In this document: positions 20,280-29,800 of the stretch, piece after piece
Position numbering within the stretch: the first letter of the stretch is position 1
Layout of the letters: each line of letters opens with the position of its first letter
NCBI RefSeq assembly: GCF_014861395.1
Contig: NZ_RRYV01000005.1
Span: 1-62,552 of the forward strand
Direction: 5' to 3'
Source: Psychrobacter sp. FME13
GTDB lineage: Bacteria > Pseudomonadota > Gammaproteobacteria > Pseudomonadales > Moraxellaceae
Length of the DNA: 62,552 nt
The notes under the pieces: model-generated
What the model saw: the letters and a program-made list of their open reading frames with translations, nothing else
Databases searched by the model: none
Told to the model about the DNA's origin: nothing
Made by a program: the position numbers and the translations under genes

Positions 20280-20408
20280 AAGTGTTATCCAATTAAGAGT
20301 TTAAAGGCAGCTGTTTGAGCTTAAGGTTGTTTTATTATTTGAAGGACATGGTTATCAGAACTCTAAATATCAGTAAGCATAATACTTAATTTATCTTGAT
20401 TATAGTGC

Positions 20409-20436
20409 AAAAAAAAGACCGCCTAGGCGATCTTTT
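20409..20436 (-). terminator. Terminator of map
   Basis: On the minus strand AAAAGATCGCC TA GGCGGTCTTTT forms a tight hairpin followed by a T-run, starting a few bases after the map stop codon. glnD therefore probably has its own promoter in the 20280-20408 gap. Confidence 0.9.
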
Positions 20437-20442
20437 ATTATA

Positions 20443-21237
20443 TTACTGAGTTAAAAAGCTTAAATCTTCTTCAGGGCGGACAGTAAATACTTCACAGCCA
20501 TTATCTGTGACGACCATCGTGTGCTCCCACTGAGCAGATAGCTTACGGTCTTTGGTAATTGCCGTCCATTCATCCGGTAAGATTTTGGTCTGCCACTTAC
20601 CTTCATTAATCATAGGCTCGATGGTGAATGTCATGCCCGTTTTTAGCTCAAAGCCAGTGCCTTTTTTGCCATAGTGCATGACTTGTGGTTCGTGATGGAA
20701 TTCATTACTAATACCGTGACCACAGAATTCACGTACGATACTGAAGCGCTCAGGCTCGACCACTTCTTGAATTGCAGCGCCAATATCACCCAAACGTGCA
20801 CCGTCTTTGACGACGCTCATACCTGCATAGAGAGCATCTTGTGCCACTTTGCAGATACGCTTGGCCATAATAGAGCCATTGCCAACGATCCACATTTTTG
20901 AGGTATCGCCATAATAGCCGTCTTTAATTACGGTCACATCGATATTGATAATATCGCCATCTTTTAGCAGTTTTTTCTCACTTGGAATACCATGACAAAC
21001 CACGTGGTTGACCGAGGTGCAGATTGATTTTGGGAAACCATTATAGTTGAGTGGTGCAGGGATAGCATCTTGTACATTGACAATATAGTCATGAGCAATT
21101 TGGTTTAACGCTTCGGTGCTAACACCTACTTTTACGTGTTCGTCTAACATAACCAACAAATCACTGGCAAGCTTGCCGGCGACACGCATTTTTTCTATGG
21201 CTTCTGGAGATTGGATAAGGGATTTTTTAGTCATCAT
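20443..21237 (-). CDS. map: Methionine aminopeptidase, type I
   Basis: Removes the initiator methionine from nascent proteins. The five metal ligands of type I enzymes are present: DVTVIKDGYYGDTSKMW (two Asp), EFCGHGISNEFHHEP (His), TFTIEPMIN (Glu) and the final Glu in SAQWEHTMVV. The catalytic HVVCHGIP is also seen. 264 residues is the standard length. Two in-frame ATGs open the ORF (21237 and 21234). The gene lies upstream of glnD as in related genomes; the rpsB-tsf genes that often sit divergently are not in the window. Confidence 0.97.
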   Translation of the reverse strand: MMTKKSLIQSPEAIEKMRVAGKLASDLLVMLDEHVKVGVSTEALNQIAHDYIVNVQDAIPAPLNYNGFPKSICTSVNHVVCHGIPSEKKLLKDGDIINIDVTVIKDGYYGDTSKMWIVGNGSIMAKRICKVAQDALYAGMSVVKDGARLGDIGAAIQEVVEPERFSIVREFCGHGISNEFHHEPQVMHYGKKGTGFELKTGMTFTIEPMINEGKWQTKILPDEWTAITKDRKLSAQWEHTMVVTDNGCEVFTVRPEEDLSFLTQ

Positions 21238-21659
21238 AATCGTACTTATAGTTATGGAATGAATAGGGTGAATTATAGCATAAATGCATCAATGACTGTT
21301 TTGGAAGATTGGTTGGCAAGTCTAACCGCTTATCTACCTGCTTTTAAAAAGTGAGCAGCTCGCGCTATGTCTGGCAAGCTAGGTTAGCAAAAAGCTATCA
21401 AGCAATACTGAACTGATGATTGTTGCAATCATATACTCAATCTATAACGACAATCAGGTATTCGTTATGCATAATGGTCTACATTATTTTGGTCAATGAA
21501 TAAAGCAATAAGTCCATTATAATAAAGCGTGTTGAACATGCAGCAATAGTCGTTGTCAGTGCTATGGTTGAATATCAAACACGCTCTAACGATAACGCTC
21601 ACTGAGCGTACGTAATATTGTTTTTTAATCTTTTGAATAAAATCACTATAGGAGTTTAT
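21238..21659. other. Intergenic region between map and the META-domain lipoprotein gene
   Basis: 422 bp of divergent promoter region. I see no repeat, RNA or small ORF I can support. The only ORF that crosses it is a 14-codon in-frame extension of the lipoprotein gene that lacks a ribosome site. Confidence 0.4.
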
Positions 21660-22145
21660 ATGAAGAACACAACTAGCATGATGATGGCGGCAACACTGGC
21701 TATAGGCACACTGGCTGCTGGTTGCCAGACCACAAGTATTACCGCACCAGTCACTCAACCAGTCACATCAAACCTTTTGCAAGCCAACGATTGGCAACTG
21801 GTCGATGCTAAGGATACTAATGGTGAACGTATAAATTCTTTGTTTATTGATGAGAGTAAACCTCTTACTTTAAAATTTATGACCGTCGAAGGTAACAATC
21901 GAGTTGCGTTTATAAACACTTGTAACAGCATGGGTGCAGGGTATAGTGTGACAGATGGTGAGGTAAACCTCACTCAAGGCATGAGCACAATGATGGCATG
22001 CCCTGAGCCTCAGGCCAGTTTTGATGCGGCAGCTTTAGCGACTGTAGATGGCAAGTATAGTATTAATAATAATGTTAATAATACACCTATTCTGACCATT
22101 AAGAACGACAGCCAAGTTGCGCACTTTAAAGCCGTTTCTAAATAA
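21660..22145 (+). CDS. META-domain (HslJ-like) lipoprotein
   Basis: 161-residue lipoprotein. The signal peptide MKNTTSMMMAATLAIG is followed by lipobox LAAGC (Cys at residue 21), so it should be anchored in the outer membrane. The rest is one META domain: NDWQLVDAKDTNG, FINTCNSMGAGYSV and GMSTMMACPEPQASFD, the last being the usual T-x-M-A-C motif of HslJ-like proteins. The start at 21660 is chosen because GGAG sits 6 bases before it. HslJ-type proteins are linked to envelope stress and novobiocin resistance; function here is inferred only. Monocistronic with its own terminator. Confidence 0.85.
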   Translation: MKNTTSMMMAATLAIGTLAAGCQTTSITAPVTQPVTSNLLQANDWQLVDAKDTNGERINSLFIDESKPLTLKFMTVEGNNRVAFINTCNSMGAGYSVTDGEVNLTQGMSTMMACPEPQASFDAAALATVDGKYSINNNVNNTPILTIKNDSQVAHFKAVSK

Positions 22146-22224
22146 ACCTACCTATTCACTATAGGTAATTTGGGTACAACGAGCATTATCTAAAAATCAT
22201 TTTTTAACACGATATATCTGTTTA

Positions 22225-22256
22225 AAAAAGCCTCACGAATAGTGGGGCTTTTTTTG
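22225..22256 (+). terminator. Terminator of the META-domain lipoprotein gene
   Basis: Stem AAAGCCTCAC/GTGGGGCTTT with a 5-base loop and a seven-T tail, 80 bp after the stop codon. Confidence 0.9.
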
Positions 22257-22393
22257 TCTAAAATCAAAGTTAAATGTACGTTACACTAGTGTAACTGTTT
22301 ATATCTAAACACTATCGTGTAGCGTAGCTATCGATAACTTATCAGTGTTTATTTATAACAAATCTATCTATGAACGACTATTGGACTTGCCTT

Positions 22394-23395
22394 ATGCTAA
22401 AAGCTTTTGTATCAAAACCAACGATAAACCTGCATACGATAAGTAGCACAGTTATCATTGCTGCGACTAGCGTTTTAGTGGGTTGTCAGACATTGCCAAG
22501 CACCGTATCGAAAACATCTGTAGATATGACGGCGAGTAATCCACTAACCGCTAAAATGCCAGCGATAGATCGCCAAGGACGTATTGCTTATATAGAAGAG
22601 CATGGCATGGGCGCTGCAAAAATATCGACACTGTATAGCATCCGTCCTGATGGTGGCGATCGTCAGTTGGTTGATCAGATAAATGGTTATATCTATTCGC
22701 CTGCATGGTCTGCGGATGGTCAATGGCTTGCTTATAGCAAACAAGCAGCACGTCAAAACCCAAAAATTTATATCTATGACCGAAAAAGTAACACACAAAG
22801 TCTGATCGTTAATGCTGAAGGCAGTAACATGTCCGCGTCGTTCTCACCTGATGGTCAAAAACTCCTCTATAGCTCAACCGTCGGCGGTAATGCAGACATC
22901 TATGAGATGCGTCTCAGCGATGGTAATACCAAACAGTTGACTACATTATCAAGCACTGAGGTACAGCCAAGTTATGCGCCAGATGGCAAAAGCTTCGTGT
23001 ATACCAGTGATAAAGTTCGTGCTGGACGCCCAAGCATCTATCGATACCGTTTCGATGATGGCAAAGCCGAGCGCTTGTCTACAGGCAGTTATGCTGCCAG
23101 TCCTCAGCTCAGCTTAGATGGGCAGCAATTGGCTTATCTTGATGGCAGTAAAGCTGCAATTATGACATTGGCTACAGGGCAGATACTATTTCTAGCAGAA
23201 ACAGGACTCGATGAGCCTGCGCGATTGTCACCATCTGGACAGTATGCAGTCTATCCGATGAGCGCTTCTGTAGTGAGTAATCAAGGCTCTATTAATATGG
23301 GGAATTTGGTTATTCAATCACTAACGGGTAACACCAATTTTACGATTAGTAGTGAGGCTGGCGGGGTCATTCGCTCTCCCGTTTGGGGCCGATGA
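22394..23395 (+). CDS. TolB-like (PD40 beta-propeller) lipoprotein
   Basis: 333-residue predicted lipoprotein. The signal sequence ends in a lipobox VLVGC. The mature part is a run of PD40/WD40-like repeats of the TolB type: YSPAWSADGQWLAYS, SASFSPDGQKLLYSS, QPSYAPDGKSFVYTS, SPQLSLDGQQLAYL and ARLSPSGQYAVYP, enough for a six-blade propeller without the TolB N-terminal domain. I prefer ATG 22394 (MLKAFVSK) because an upstream ATG at 22370 has no ribosome site and would put extra residues before the signal peptide. It could be an outer-membrane protein-protein interaction module; no partner is evident. Confidence 0.8.
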   Translation: MLKAFVSKPTINLHTISSTVIIAATSVLVGCQTLPSTVSKTSVDMTASNPLTAKMPAIDRQGRIAYIEEHGMGAAKISTLYSIRPDGGDRQLVDQINGYIYSPAWSADGQWLAYSKQAARQNPKIYIYDRKSNTQSLIVNAEGSNMSASFSPDGQKLLYSSTVGGNADIYEMRLSDGNTKQLTTLSSTEVQPSYAPDGKSFVYTSDKVRAGRPSIYRYRFDDGKAERLSTGSYAASPQLSLDGQQLAYLDGSKAAIMTLATGQILFLAETGLDEPARLSPSGQYAVYPMSASVVSNQGSINMGNLVIQSLTGNTNFTISSEAGGVIRSPVWGR

Positions 23396-23505
23396 TGACG
23401 AAATCTATGTATTATATAGTGAGATATCTATATAATTATTAATAAAGAAACATAAGTTGATTCTGAAAACCTAGGTTATAGGTATATAAAAGGAGAAAGC
23501 GTGTA

Positions 23506-24165
23506 ATGCAAGAGTCGTTTTTAGTATTCATTACTAACATCAGTCTATACCCTACGGTGATTTTTACTGGATTGGTGATGTTTGTGACCTTGTATTGGAT
23601 AGTTTCCTTACTAGGTATGGCAGATATGGATACAGTCGATATAGGTGATGCAACTGGAGACGGTGGTGACTTAACTTCATCGGGTTTTGTCTCTGGACTT
23701 TTACTCAAATTTGGTTTGTATGGCGTACCTCTCATCATTATTCTTAGTTTAATCAGTTTGATTGGTTGGTTGTTAAGCTATTTATACACCAGTTTTTTAC
23801 ACCAAAATTTTGATTCTGGTCTTTGGTATTACGTCTTTGGCACTGGTGCATTTGTTCTTGTCTTGGTGGTATCTATGTGGTTAACAGGTCTCATTATTTC
23901 ACCCATTCGCAAAAACATTGCCAGAATTCCTAAACGTAATGCTTCTAGCAATATAGGTAAAATTGCTGTGGTACGCACACTTAGCGTGACACATAAGCAT
24001 GGCGAAGCAGAGCTTAATGATGGCGGTGCAGGGTTGATACTAAAGATACGCTCAGATATCGATGATAATTTACTCAAGCAAGGAGATAAAGTGATGTTGG
24101 TTGAGTATTTAACAGATGCCAATACTTATCGAGTTGCTGTTGTGGAAGATAAAGAAGCATTGTAA
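23506..24165 (+). CDS. yqiJ: YqiJ-like inner-membrane protein with C-terminal OB fold
   Basis: 219-residue membrane protein resembling E. coli YqiJ (DUF1449, NfeD-like). Three hydrophobic helices lie at about residues 16-37, 66-92 and 107-127, with a Gly/Asp loop between the first two (DIGDATGDGGDLTSSG). The C-terminal 80 residues form the OB-like domain: NIGKIAVVRTLSVTHKHGEA, GLILKIRSD, DKVMLVEYLTDANTYRVAVV. AGGAG lies 9 bases before the ATG. Such NfeD-type proteins accompany flotillins and are thought to assist their membrane assembly, which fits the next gene. Confidence 0.85.
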   Translation: MQESFLVFITNISLYPTVIFTGLVMFVTLYWIVSLLGMADMDTVDIGDATGDGGDLTSSGFVSGLLLKFGLYGVPLIIILSLISLIGWLLSYLYTSFLHQNFDSGLWYYVFGTGAFVLVLVVSMWLTGLIISPIRKNIARIPKRNASSNIGKIAVVRTLSVTHKHGEAELNDGGAGLILKIRSDIDDNLLKQGDKVMLVEYLTDANTYRVAVVEDKEAL

Positions 24166-24200
24166 AGCTATTAATAGCACCTAACAGTTTTAAATTTGGT

Positions 24201-24336
24201 TATAGTCGGTTCAAAGTGACTCAGATATAGCGACGGTGATTAGCAGGGCTGCAAAGCGCACGTGCTATAAAAAGCACGGTAAACACTAGGCTTAGCATGC
24301 TTGCCACCGTATCTGATTTACATGGAATTGATTGTA
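24201..24336 (+). repeat. MITE-like element with TATAGTC-type ends (core type C) before yqiK
   Basis: The left end is TATAGTCGGTTCAAAGTGAC and the right end GATTTACATGGAATTGATTGTA, imperfect inverted repeats. The outer part is shared with 49264-49373 (ACGGT and ATGTAAATC blocks on the same side). The core contains GCACGTGCTATAAAAAGCACG, which can fold. It ends 25 bp before the yqiK start. Confidence 0.6.
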
Positions 24337-24361
24337 GAATGTTTTAATTAAAGGAATGAAT

Positions 24362-26440
24362 ATGGACATACTCATTATCGTCGGCGTGGTGGTTGTGCTG
24401 GCGTTTGTTTTCGTCATGGCAGCGCTGCTGATGCTCAAAGCCTTTTATGTAAAGGTTGAGCAGGGTAAAGCGCTGATTATTAACGGCGTTAGTAAAATAG
24501 CTGTACGTTTTGATGGTGGTTTTGTTTGGCCAGTTATCAATAAAAAAGAATTGATGCGCATATCGCTCATCACATTAGAAGTGGACAGACGCGGTAAAGA
24601 AGGTTTGATTTGCGCAGACAACATGCGTGCTGATATTACCGTGGCATTTTATTTACGCGTCAATGAAACCGAAGAAGATGTGCTAAAAGTCGCCAAATCG
24701 GTTGGGGTAGATAGAGCATCAGATAAAGTCGCTGTTAATGAGCTGTTTAATGCAAAGTTCTCTGAAGCATTAAAAACCGTTGGTAAACAGATTGATTTTG
24801 TCAAACTATTCGAAAATCGTAGCGAGTTTCGTGACAGCATTGTCAAAGAAATTGGTAATGATCTAAATGGTTATGTCCTAGAAGATGTTGCGATTGACTA
24901 TCTGGAGCAAACGCCAAAAGTATCATTAGATTCAAGCAATATCTTGGATTCTGAAGGTATCAAAAAGATTACCCAGTTGACGGCTACGCAAAATGTTATT
25001 ACTAATGAACTTGAGCGTGATGAAGAGCTAGCGGTTAAGAAGAAAAATGTTGAAACTGTTGAAGCCATGCTTGAGCTTGAGCGTCAACAAGCTGATGCAG
25101 AAGCCAAGCAGAAGCGTGAAATCTCGTCAGTGATTGCACGCGAAACTGCCGAAACTCGCAAAATTGAAGAAGAAGAGCGTAAAAAGTCTGAAACCGCTAT
25201 TATCACGGTTGAGCAAGACTTGGCCATTCAGCGTGAGAATCAGCAGCGTGAAATAGAAGTGGCTGGACAGAATCGTCTGCGTGCAGTCGTGATCGAAGAA
25301 GAAAAAGTCACGCGTGCTCGTGATTTAGAAATCGTCTCTCGTGAGCGTGAAGTTGACTTGCAACGTATCGAAGCTGAACGCGCGATTGAGCTTGAGAAAA
25401 AAGAAATCGCTAACGTCATTCGTGAACGTATCGCAGTGGACAAAACCGTTGCGCAAGAAGAAGAGCGTATCAAAGAAGTTCGAGAAGTTAGTGAAGCGGA
25501 TCGAAATAAGCAAACACGCGTCTTAGCAGCAGAAGCCGATGCCGAAGAGCTCAAAGTACGTCAGGTCAAAAAAGCCGAAGCAGAAGAGTTGTCTGCTAAG
25601 CACAAAGCTGTTGAGATTACGACGCTTGCTGCCGCTAATCTTGAAGCATCAGCCAAAGATTCAGAAGCCAAAATTAAAATGGCCGAAGGTATCAAAGCAG
25701 AAGAGTCGGCACATGGTTTCGCCGAAGCCGCTATTCAAGAAGCCAAGGCTTCATCGCTTGAAAAAGAAGGCATTGCTAAAGCCAACATCATCAAAGCGAC
25801 AGGACAAGCCGAAGCGCAATCAGAACGTGAAAAAGGCATGGCAGATGCCGAAGTTATCGCTGCTCGCGGCGAGTCTAAGGCAAAAGCTGAGCGTGATATC
25901 GGTATGGTAGACGCAGAAATCATCGCAGCTCGCGGTGAATCTACCGCCAGAGCTGAGCGCGAAAAAGGCATGGCCGATGCTGAAATCATTGCAGCTCGCG
26001 GTGAGTCTAGTGCCAAAGCAGAACGCGAAGTTGGATTGGCAAAAGCCGAAGTTACTCGCGCGCACTTCCAAGCCGAAGCAGATGGTCTGGTCGAAAAATT
26101 CAATGCCATGGGTAGCATGAGCAAAGAAGCACGTGAACACGAAGAGTTCCGCATGGGGCTTGAAACTGCCTTGCAAGAAGCGCTTGCCTCTATTGACGCT
26201 GGTAAAGAGATTGCGAAAGAAAATGCTGAAGTATTGGCAGTGGCGCTACAGAAAGCCAAAATCGATATTGTTGGCGGCGAAGCGCATTTCTTTGACAACT
26301 TTGCCAAGTCACTGTCTATCGGTAAAGCCATTGATGGCTTAGCGGGTAAGTCAGACACATTGAGCGGTATCATCAATGGCGTGATGGCCAGTCAAGCTAT
26401 GAAATCTAACCAGCAAAATGATGATAAAACGACTTACTAA
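24362..26440 (+). CDS. yqiK: Flotillin-like SPFH protein YqiK
   Basis: 692-residue membrane-anchored flotillin homologue. One N-terminal helix (residues 2-27) is followed by an SPFH/band-7 domain (about 30-200; KVEQGKALIINGVSK, ADITVAFYLRVNETEEDV) and a long charged coiled coil to about residue 590. Within the coil, about 485-550, a 22-residue unit with DAEIIAARGES repeats three times with a fourth partial. ATG 24362 is preferred over 24356 because AAGGA sits 6 bases before it and touches the earlier ATG. It lies between yqiJ and a giant ATPase; these three probably act as one membrane-associated assembly. Flotillins organise membrane microdomains; a specific role here is unknown. Confidence 0.9.
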   Translation: MDILIIVGVVVVLAFVFVMAALLMLKAFYVKVEQGKALIINGVSKIAVRFDGGFVWPVINKKELMRISLITLEVDRRGKEGLICADNMRADITVAFYLRVNETEEDVLKVAKSVGVDRASDKVAVNELFNAKFSEALKTVGKQIDFVKLFENRSEFRDSIVKEIGNDLNGYVLEDVAIDYLEQTPKVSLDSSNILDSEGIKKITQLTATQNVITNELERDEELAVKKKNVETVEAMLELERQQADAEAKQKREISSVIARETAETRKIEEEERKKSETAIITVEQDLAIQRENQQREIEVAGQNRLRAVVIEEEKVTRARDLEIVSREREVDLQRIEAERAIELEKKEIANVIRERIAVDKTVAQEEERIKEVREVSEADRNKQTRVLAAEADAEELKVRQVKKAEAEELSAKHKAVEITTLAAANLEASAKDSEAKIKMAEGIKAEESAHGFAEAAIQEAKASSLEKEGIAKANIIKATGQAEAQSEREKGMADAEVIAARGESKAKAERDIGMVDAEIIAARGESTARAEREKGMADAEIIAARGESSAKAEREVGLAKAEVTRAHFQAEADGLVEKFNAMGSMSKEAREHEEFRMGLETALQEALASIDAGKEIAKENAEVLAVALQKAKIDIVGGEAHFFDNFAKSLSIGKAIDGLAGKSDTLSGIINGVMASQAMKSNQQNDDKTTY

Positions 26441-26547
26441 TAGGGTCTAAATGCCTAGTCTTAACGGGTAAGTATTAGTGAGTAAGTTTTTTACCAATAA
26501 GCAAGTTTTTATCGAACAGTATAAATAAGTAATATTCTCTGAAATTC

Positions 26548-26578
26548 AAAATCTGTCGTTTAGGCGGCAGATTTTTTT
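26548..26578 (+). terminator. Terminator-like hairpin after yqiK
   Basis: Stem AAATCTGTCG/GGCGGCAGATTT (with a G-U pair) and seven T. It lies about 110 bp after the yqiK stop, so transcription of the giant ATPase gene either reads through or begins anew. Confidence 0.8.
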
Positions 26579-26618
26579 GGCTAACTCACAGTGATTCAGA
26601 ACGATGAATAACGATGAG

Positions 26619-26670
26619 TTGGCTAATCTAAAAAAACAGCAGTGACGACTCGTTTTCTTAGATTAGCCAA
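26619..26670. repeat. Long hairpin between yqiK and the giant ATPase gene
   Basis: A perfect 13-bp inverted repeat (TTGGCTAATCTAA and TTAGATTAGCCAA) extends inward through AAAAC/GTTTTC with a small loop region. Without a T-tail it does not look like an intrinsic terminator. It could be an operator, an RNA-processing site or the remains of a small mobile element. Confidence 0.65.
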
Positions 26671-26714
26671 GTGCTTCTTTACTTTCAATGATCCTTTATT
26701 GCCCAAAATTCTCT

Positions 26715-26821
26715 TATAGTGGATTCAGTTTAAAAGAGATACAAGGCAACCGAGTGCAGATGTATATGTGATACTTCAAGCGAGGTTAACGCTGTAGCTC
26801 TTTTATAAAGGATTGACTATA
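26715..26821 (+). repeat. MITE-like element with TATAGTC-type ends (core type A) before the giant ATPase gene
   Basis: The ends TATAGTGGATTCAGTTTAAAAG and CTTTTATAAAGGATTGACTATA are inverted repeats, and the core (ACAAGGCAACCGAGTGCAGA, GTGATACTTCAAGCGAG) matches 7210-7312. The right end lies 30 bp before the ATG at 26852, so the leader of the ATPase mRNA is largely element sequence if transcription begins upstream of it. Confidence 0.7.
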
Positions 26822-26851
26822 TTATGTAAAAACAGAAACGGACGAGTAACG

Positions 26852-29800
26852 ATGGCGGATACGCAAACTTCAAAGAACTCAGATAGCAACAACGATAATA
26901 GCAACGACAATAATAATGCTAATCAAGCAAACCAAACCGATCAGGCAGTTGCTTCAGGCAATGCTTATGAGCTCATCAAAAAACGTCTAACGGAACAAGG
27001 CGGCCGTTTAGAGCAGCAGACGCAGACGCTAAATAATGCGCGTCTCGAAGAGTTTGGCAGCACCCAGATGCAAGTCATCGCCCGTACTCGTATTCGTACC
27101 GAGCACAACTGTGTGGCGCAGGATATGGTGCAGGTTGGTGATTATCTGCTATTTGGTTATAACGTCTTTATGGGGCTCAAGCGTGCGAGCAATATTAAGG
27201 ATGTATTGTCGCTATATCGTCTGAACGAGCCAGCTGGTAACGAAGAAGAGTATCAGCTCGAAGAAGTCGATTTAAAGGGTACTTTTTTAGATCAAGATGC
27301 CTTTGTCCAAGACTTCAATGAGTTATATCGCTATTACAAGCAAACGCGCCTGATTCAAATAACAGTGAAAGACAGCAAGTTACTGTTGGCGTTTCAGATT
27401 GGTGAGCGCATCACTGATATTCGAGTGTTCCGTTTCGCATTAGATTTTAGTCAAGGTACGCCAGAGTCGGCGCAAGTCGCTTATGTGGATAATCGAGGCG
27501 AGCGTGATATCGAGTTGCCACCTGCTTATGATTTCGACTGGATTGAGACCACCCGTGATCAGATGATCAATGGCAAATACCCACATATGAATATCTTGGA
27601 TACGATATTTGTGGAAACGGTCGGTGGCGATCTGACCATCAAAATTGAGGACAATACGCAGTCCGGCCAGGGGATTTATAGCGAACCGGTCAATGATCGC
27701 ACCCAATCGCTGACGGATGCTGAAATTGCTTATGCCAAAGTCGGTAGTCTAATACTGCTCAAAATATTGCCTTACCGTGAAGAGGACTACCGTTATTTTG
27801 TTTATAACACTTTGACCGAAGCGGTTATGCGGTTGGATGCGATTGGACAGTCGTGTGTCCAGCTACCAGAAGACCATGGCATTATGTTTCCGGGTGGTTA
27901 TTACCTACAGACCGGTGAGTATAAGCTGTTCGAGGCCAATAATGTTGGCGCTACCGACCTGCGCTTTAAGCGTAAAATTGTATCGCCAAATGGAGAAGAC
28001 GTTCTATTCTTATTCTATGACAGAGACTTGGGCGTCACGGGTCTGTTTCCTTATAACTTGATTAAAAAGCAATTGGCAAACCCTATTTACTGTAACGGTA
28101 TGGCGTTGGCAGAAGATGGGCGTTTGGTGCTGTTTAGCGACCAAAGCGAGCCATCTCGCATTCATCCGATGCAGATATGGCACACGCCTTATGCCTCACC
28201 TGAATATGTAAGCGAGTTGCCTGAGAGCACCAGTTTTTATGGCAAAATTGGCAATAAAGAGCTGGTACGCGGCATCTCGGATCTGTATAGCATCACGCGC
28301 CTGATTGATAATCAAAGCGTGTCACAAAAGCTCTATGAAGAGCTGACCAATAATACCAGCCGACTCTTTGACAGCTATTACTGGTTGTCTGAGCCTGAAC
28401 TGAGCGAAGTCGCCAGCAGTATTAAAGAAGTGACGGCCACGGCTGAACTGGTCATTGACGAGTTCGCTAAAGTACAAAGCATCCAAAAGCAAACCCAAAC
28501 CGCATTAAGCGATGCCGATACACAGCAAAGTGAGATTTTGCGGCAGATACGCATCACTAGCTTTGAGTCTGCCAGCGATTATGTCGAACAGTTGTCCGCA
28601 TTAAGACGCCAAAAAGGCCGCTTGGTTAGTTTGGAGGATTTGCGTTATTTAGATGCCGATAAACTACAAGCATTGCAGACGCAGTTAGAAGAAGCCGAGA
28701 GCGAGTTGGCTGAAAAGACCGTGCTATTTTTGAGTGGTGAAGAGGCACTATCAAGCTACGAAGGCATATTGGTTGATGTCAGTGAGCGCTTAAACACCGC
28801 TGAAACCAATGCGGAGCTAAAGCCAGTACTAGAGAAAATCGACGAGACCGCGCAAGGTTTGGATCTACTAACTGAGCTGCTAGGCACACTGGACGTAGCC
28901 GATGCCACGGTGCGTACGCAAATTATCGACGACATATCGACCATTTATGCCAGCCTAAACCAGAGCAAAGCCAAGCTTAATCATAAGCGTAAAAACTTAG
29001 GCTCGGCTGAGGCTGTGGCGCAATTTGGTGCGCAGTTTAAGCTGTTTGGTCAGTCGATTGCCAATGCGTTATCTATTGCCAATACCCCTGAAAAATCAGA
29101 TGAGCAAATGGCAAAGCTGCTAGTACAGTTAGAAGAATTAGAAAGCCAGTTCGCTGATCCAGAGACCAACAGCGGCGATCAGTTTTTAGCCGATATCATC
29201 AGTAAGCGTGAAGAGATTTATGAGACTTTTGAAAACCATAAGCAGCAATTGCTCGATGCTCGTAACCGTAAAGCGCAAAACTTAGGTGATGGCGCGCTAC
29301 GAATGCTCGAAAGTATCAAAAAGCGGACACAAAGCACTGGCGTCACAGGATTTACCGAGGAAGAAGCGCTCAATACGTATTTTGCGGCTGATGGTCTGGT
29401 ACAAAAAGTCCGTAACATCGCAAAAGAGTTACAAGCGATGGACTTTAGCGTCAAAGCAGATGACATCGACGCTCGCCTAAAAGCCATTCAAATCGAGAGT
29501 TATAAGAGTCTAAAAGATAAGTCGGATTTGTTTGAAGATGGTGGTCAGATCATCAAACTGGGCAAGCACCGTTTTTCGGTCAATACTCAGCCATTGGATT
29601 TGACTTTACTGAGCCGTCAGCAGTCAGATGGCACACGTGTATTAAACCTGCATCTAACGGGCACAGACTATTATGAAGTGCTCAATAATGCTGAGCTGAA
29701 CGCTTTGCGTCCGTATTGGGACATGAATATCGCTTCTGAGTCTGACAAGGTATACCGCGCTGAGTATTTGGCATACAGCATCATTGAGAGCGCCAAAAAC

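Noticed and set aside
25240..26376. Long minus-strand ORFs opposite yqiK rich in Ser and Ala
   Set aside because: Mirror frames of the Glu/Ala-rich coil; no start signals and no known family.
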